This document shows, piece after piece, positions 6,413-8,775 of a stretch of 8,775 bases of DNA. The translations under genes and the position numbers were made by a program. Numbering within the stretch: position 1 is the stretch's first letter; every line of letters begins with the position of its first letter. This DNA is from Spirulina sp. DLM2.Bin59 (lineage in GTDB: Bacteria > Cyanobacteriota > Cyanobacteriia > Cyanobacteriales > Spirulinaceae), in contig RECT01000088.1 in the NCBI GenBank assembly GCA_007693875.1, positions 1 to 8,775 of the forward strand, given 5' to 3'. Under the pieces are notes generated by a model. It worked only from the letters and a program-made list of their open reading frames with translations, was not told the DNA's origin and did not search any database.

Positions 6413-7867
6413 TTAGGGAATGGTAAAGTAAAATGTCGCCCCCTGTTCAACGGCTGACTCTGCCCAAATTTCTCCCCCATGACGGCGGACGATTCTTTGT
6501 ACTGAGGCTAAACCGATACCCGTACCGGGAAATTCTTCGGTGTTGTGGAGGCGTTGGAATACGCCAAACAGCATCTTGCCGTATTTCATATCAAACCCGG
6601 CCCCATCATCCCGCACAAAATAAATGGGGGAGGTTTCTCCGGGCATAACCCCCAACTCGATGCGAGTTTTGGGGTGATGGCTGGTGAATTTCCAGGCATT
6701 TTCCAGCAAATTGCTTAAGAGGATACCGATTAAAGTCGGATCCGCTGCGATGCTGAGATTCGGTGCAATGATTACTTCAGCCTCTCTGTGGGGATCTTGA
6801 ATTCGCAAATCCTGGATCAGGTTTGCGGCCAAGGTGCTGAGATCAATGGGTTCAGGTTTGAGGTCGGAGCGCGAGACCCGCGACAGGGCGAGGAGATCGT
6901 CAATCAGGTCGCTCATGCGGCCAATGTTATGGCGGATGCGATCAAAGTAATCCTGGGCGATTTCGTCGAACTGATGGCCATAGTCCTCTAAAAGGGCTTG
7001 ACTGAAGCCGTTAATGGCGCGGAGGGGGGCGCGGAGATCGTGGGATACGGAATAGGCAAAGGCTTCGAGTTCTTCGTTAGAAGCGGTCAGTTGTTGGGTG
7101 AGTTTGAGTAGATCTGTTTCGTGGGTTTTACGCTCGGTGATATCCAAGACGGTGCCGATGATGGCCGTCACTTTTCCCTGGGCATCGAATAGGGGTTCCC
7201 CTCGGGCTTGGATGTAGGTGAGGTGGCCATCTTGGTGGCAAACGCGACATTCTAAATCGTAGGGTTTGCCGGTGGCGATCGCCTCCCCCACCACTTGATT
7301 ATGATAAATCTGATCTTCAGGGTGATAGATTTGCAGCAGTTCCTCATAGTTCGGTGGCCCGAGGGCAATATCCCGCCCCAAGAGCCGAAACACTTCATCG
7401 GACCAAGTGATTGCGCCGCTGGTCACGTCAAACTCCCAACTGCCGAGGTGGGCGATCCGTTGGGCGGTTTGCAGGTGGGCTTCGCGCTTTTGTAGCGCCT
7501 GGTCAATTTCCTGTTGGCGGGTAAGATCCCGGGCGACAGCATAGAGGAGAGGGCCGCAGGGTTGGGTGTACCATTCCAGGTGAACATAATGACCATCGGC
7601 ACAGCGATAACGATTGACAAAACCTTCCACCGTTTCCTGTCCCTTGAGGCGCTCAATGGCGGCAATGGTGGGGGCGTGGTCTTCGGGATGGACGAAATCT
7701 AAGAGAATTTGCCCTTCCAGGTCGGCGCGTGTATAGCCCAAGACGGTCTCCCAGGAGCGATTGACGCGGATAAACCGCCCCTCAACATCGGCAATACAGA
7801 GTAGATTGAGGGTTAATCCAAAGAAGGGTTCTAGATCCTGGGTCATTGAATTCACACAGTAGAACAT
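6413..7867 (-). CDS. PAS-PAS sensor histidine kinase
   Basis: The 484-residue product senses through two PAS domains and phosphorylates itself on histidine. PAS1 spans about 13-115 (LLCIADVEGRFIRVNRSWE, FVHPEDH). PAS2 spans about 130-245 (LGSWEFDVTSGAITWSDEVF, YHPEDQ) and ends in the PAC-type IGTVLDITERK. A helical linker leads into HisKA, with H276 in SVSHDLRAPLRAINGFS, the version common in kinases that pair with Rcp-type receivers. HATPase_c follows: N390 in LLENAWKFT, DDGAGFD (420-426) and GTGIGLA (448-454). No GAF/PHY chromophore domain, LOV cysteine motif or membrane segment is visible, so the signal is unknown and the location probably cytosolic. Start choice is open: ATG 7867, or ATG 7846 giving MTQDLEPFF, which fits the PAS start better; neither has a clear ribosome site. 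It lies 28-49 bases downstream of the partial hybrid kinase. The receiver 44 bases downstream is the likely partner. Confidence 0.94.
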   Translation of the reverse strand: MFYCVNSMTQDLEPFFGLTLNLLCIADVEGRFIRVNRSWETVLGYTRADLEGQILLDFVHPEDHAPTIAAIERLKGQETVEGFVNRYRCADGHYVHLEWYTQPCGPLLYAVARDLTRQQEIDQALQKREAHLQTAQRIAHLGSWEFDVTSGAITWSDEVFRLLGRDIALGPPNYEELLQIYHPEDQIYHNQVVGEAIATGKPYDLECRVCHQDGHLTYIQARGEPLFDAQGKVTAIIGTVLDITERKTHETDLLKLTQQLTASNEELEAFAYSVSHDLRAPLRAINGFSQALLEDYGHQFDEIAQDYFDRIRHNIGRMSDLIDDLLALSRVSRSDLKPEPIDLSTLAANLIQDLRIQDPHREAEVIIAPNLSIAADPTLIGILLSNLLENAWKFTSHHPKTRIELGVMPGETSPIYFVRDDGAGFDMKYGKMLFGVFQRLHNTEEFPGTGIGLASVQRIVRRHGGEIWAESAVEQGATFYFTIP

Positions 7868-7895
7868 TGATGGACTGAAGAACAGGCCCTTAACC

Positions 7896-8775
7896 TTACG
7901 GGGTAGAGCAGGGGGCCAACAGCCCCTGAATGGCGAGAGTTAGCTGTTTTAGTTTGACTGGCTTGCTTAAGTATTGATTAGCTCCGGCGGCAATGCAGCG
8001 ATCGCGATCACTTTCCATGGCTAAAGCTGTGAGGGCGATGATCGGTGTTGTGGCCAACTCCGGGATTTTACGGATCTGTTGCATCGCTGTTAATCCATCC
8101 ATGCCCGGCATTTGAATATCCATCAAAATCAAATCTGGACATAGGGCGATCGCCTGATCAATGGCCTCCTGACCATGCTTGGCTATTTCAATCTGGTAGC
8201 CCTTGGCGATTAAATAACTGGAAATGGTGCTGATATTTGCTTCATTATCCTCTGCTAATAACAGCAAGGGCGCAGCAGCGGGCATCGAGGGTGTTGGTTC
8301 AGTATTTAAATCCCCCTCAGGGTGAATCTGTTGGGGAAAGACCGCCGCCGTCTGATAGGGTAAATCAATCATAAAACAACTACCCACCCCCACTTCACTG
8401 GTTAAACCCACCCGACCGTGATGGAGTTCGACAAGGCGTTTGGTTAACGCCAACCCTAGGCCCGTTCCCTGATATTGACGGTTGAGGGCGCTATCAATTT
8501 GCATGAACGGTTGAAACAGTTTCTTGATATTTTCGGCACTAATGCCAATGCCGGTATCCCGTACCACAAAGCGCAGATAGGCGGTTTCTCCCGCTTCCCT
8601 CATGGGTGGAGATAACGTCACCTCTAGGGTAATCGTTCCCCCTTCCGGCGTAAATTTCACGGCATTATTGAGCAAATTAATTAACACCTGACGGATGCGC
8701 CGTTCATCAATCCAGATGTTTGGTAAATTCAGGGGCAGATTAACCGCCAGTTGAATCCGTTTTTTGAGGGCTTGT
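7896..8775 (-). CDS. Hybrid sensor histidine kinase, C-terminal part (HATPase_c plus receiver), 5' end cut by the window edge
   Basis: The frame is open to the right edge, giving the last 292 residues of a larger kinase. It starts at QALKKRIQLAV, just after the place where HisKA ends in the complete paralogue at 3106-5934, so the histidine, and any sensor domains, lie outside. HATPase_c shows N37 in INLLNNAVKFT, DTGIGIS and GTGLGLA. A linker rich in Pro, Glu and Ala follows. The receiver has E175-D176 in LLAEDNEANIS, phosphoacceptor D219 in ILMDIQMPGMDG, T249 and K271. A GTG at 8685-8687 inside the N box region is not a real start, because the conserved DERRIRQ block upstream is in the same frame. 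The domain layout, motif spacing and much of the sequence match the paralogue downstream. It is the most upstream member visible of the probable four-gene operon; its promoter is not in the window. Confidence 0.93.
   Translation of the reverse strand, partial: QALKKRIQLAVNLPLNLPNIWIDERRIRQVLINLLNNAVKFTPEGGTITLEVTLSPPMREAGETAYLRFVVRDTGIGISAENIKKLFQPFMQIDSALNRQYQGTGLGLALTKRLVELHHGRVGLTSEVGVGSCFMIDLPYQTAAVFPQQIHPEGDLNTEPTPSMPAAAPLLLLAEDNEANISTISSYLIAKGYQIEIAKHGQEAIDQAIALCPDLILMDIQMPGMDGLTAMQQIRKIPELATTPIIALTALAMESDRDRCIAAGANQYLSKPVKLKQLTLAIQGLLAPCSTP

Larger units (their letters stand above)
206..8153. repeat. HIP1 octamers GCGATCGC, ten scattered copies
   Basis: Perfect copies start at 206, 1265, 1418, 1651, 3217, 5182, 6299, 7275, 7998 and 8146. 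Copies at 206, 7275 and 8146 extend to GGCGATCGCC. All but the one at 1651 lie inside genes. Four further CGATCG cores without the full octamer start at 983, 1762, 2573 and 4322. HIP1 is over-represented in many cyanobacterial genomes and is the best sign of the host lineage. No perfect copy lies in the methyltransferase gene, but an equally long gap exists between 3225 and 5181, so that absence carries little weight. Confidence 0.9.

Noticed and set aside
7500..7867. LOV photoreceptor or phytochrome in the PAS kinase
   Set aside because: The NCRFLQ-type cysteine motif of LOV domains is absent, and there is no GAF/PHY region; the PAS domains give no hint of the ligand.

Overview
The window looks like a stretch of a cyanobacterial chromosome. 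The main evidence is ten perfect copies of the octamer GCGATCGC (HIP1, the highly iterated palindrome of cyanobacteria); about 0.13 would be expected by chance in this length. The two-component genes support this: a stand-alone Rcp1-type receiver sits next to a PAS histidine kinase, beside large PAS-rich hybrid kinases. I cannot name the species.

Left part (1-1529, GC-rich, minus strand): the 5' portion of a CocE/NonD-type serine hydrolase, cut by the left edge, lies downstream of a gene for an exported SIMPL-domain (DUF541) protein. The two are 79 bases apart and probably co-transcribed. Middle (1530-3105): a 216-base divergent intergenic region, then a complete DNA cytosine-5 methyltransferase gene on the plus strand. 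That gene is clearly more AT-rich than what lies to its left, and no restriction endonuclease gene is visible beside it. It ends 82 bases from the convergent end of the signalling cluster.

Right part (3106-8775, minus strand): four tightly packed signalling genes. In transcription order they are a hybrid kinase cut by the right edge (its ATPase and receiver domains are present), a PAS-PAS histidine kinase, a single-domain receiver of Rcp1 type, and a 942-residue protein with the order receiver, three PAS domains, HisKA, ATPase, receiver. Gaps are 28-49, 44 and 2 bases, so they probably form an operon. The two hybrid kinases at the ends have nearly identical ATPase-receiver modules, including one stretch of 28 identical residues, so they are paralogues flanking a kinase/receiver pair. 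None of the four has a visible membrane segment or DNA-binding output domain. They look like a cytosolic phosphorelay whose signal and final target cannot be read from this window.

The best leads are the paralogous kinase cluster and the solitary methyltransferase. Two CGATCG sites, the core of HIP1, flank the methyltransferase start, which raises the untested idea that it methylates HIP1 and controls its own gene. I saw no rRNA, tRNA, CRISPR array, transposon or convincing rho-independent terminator.
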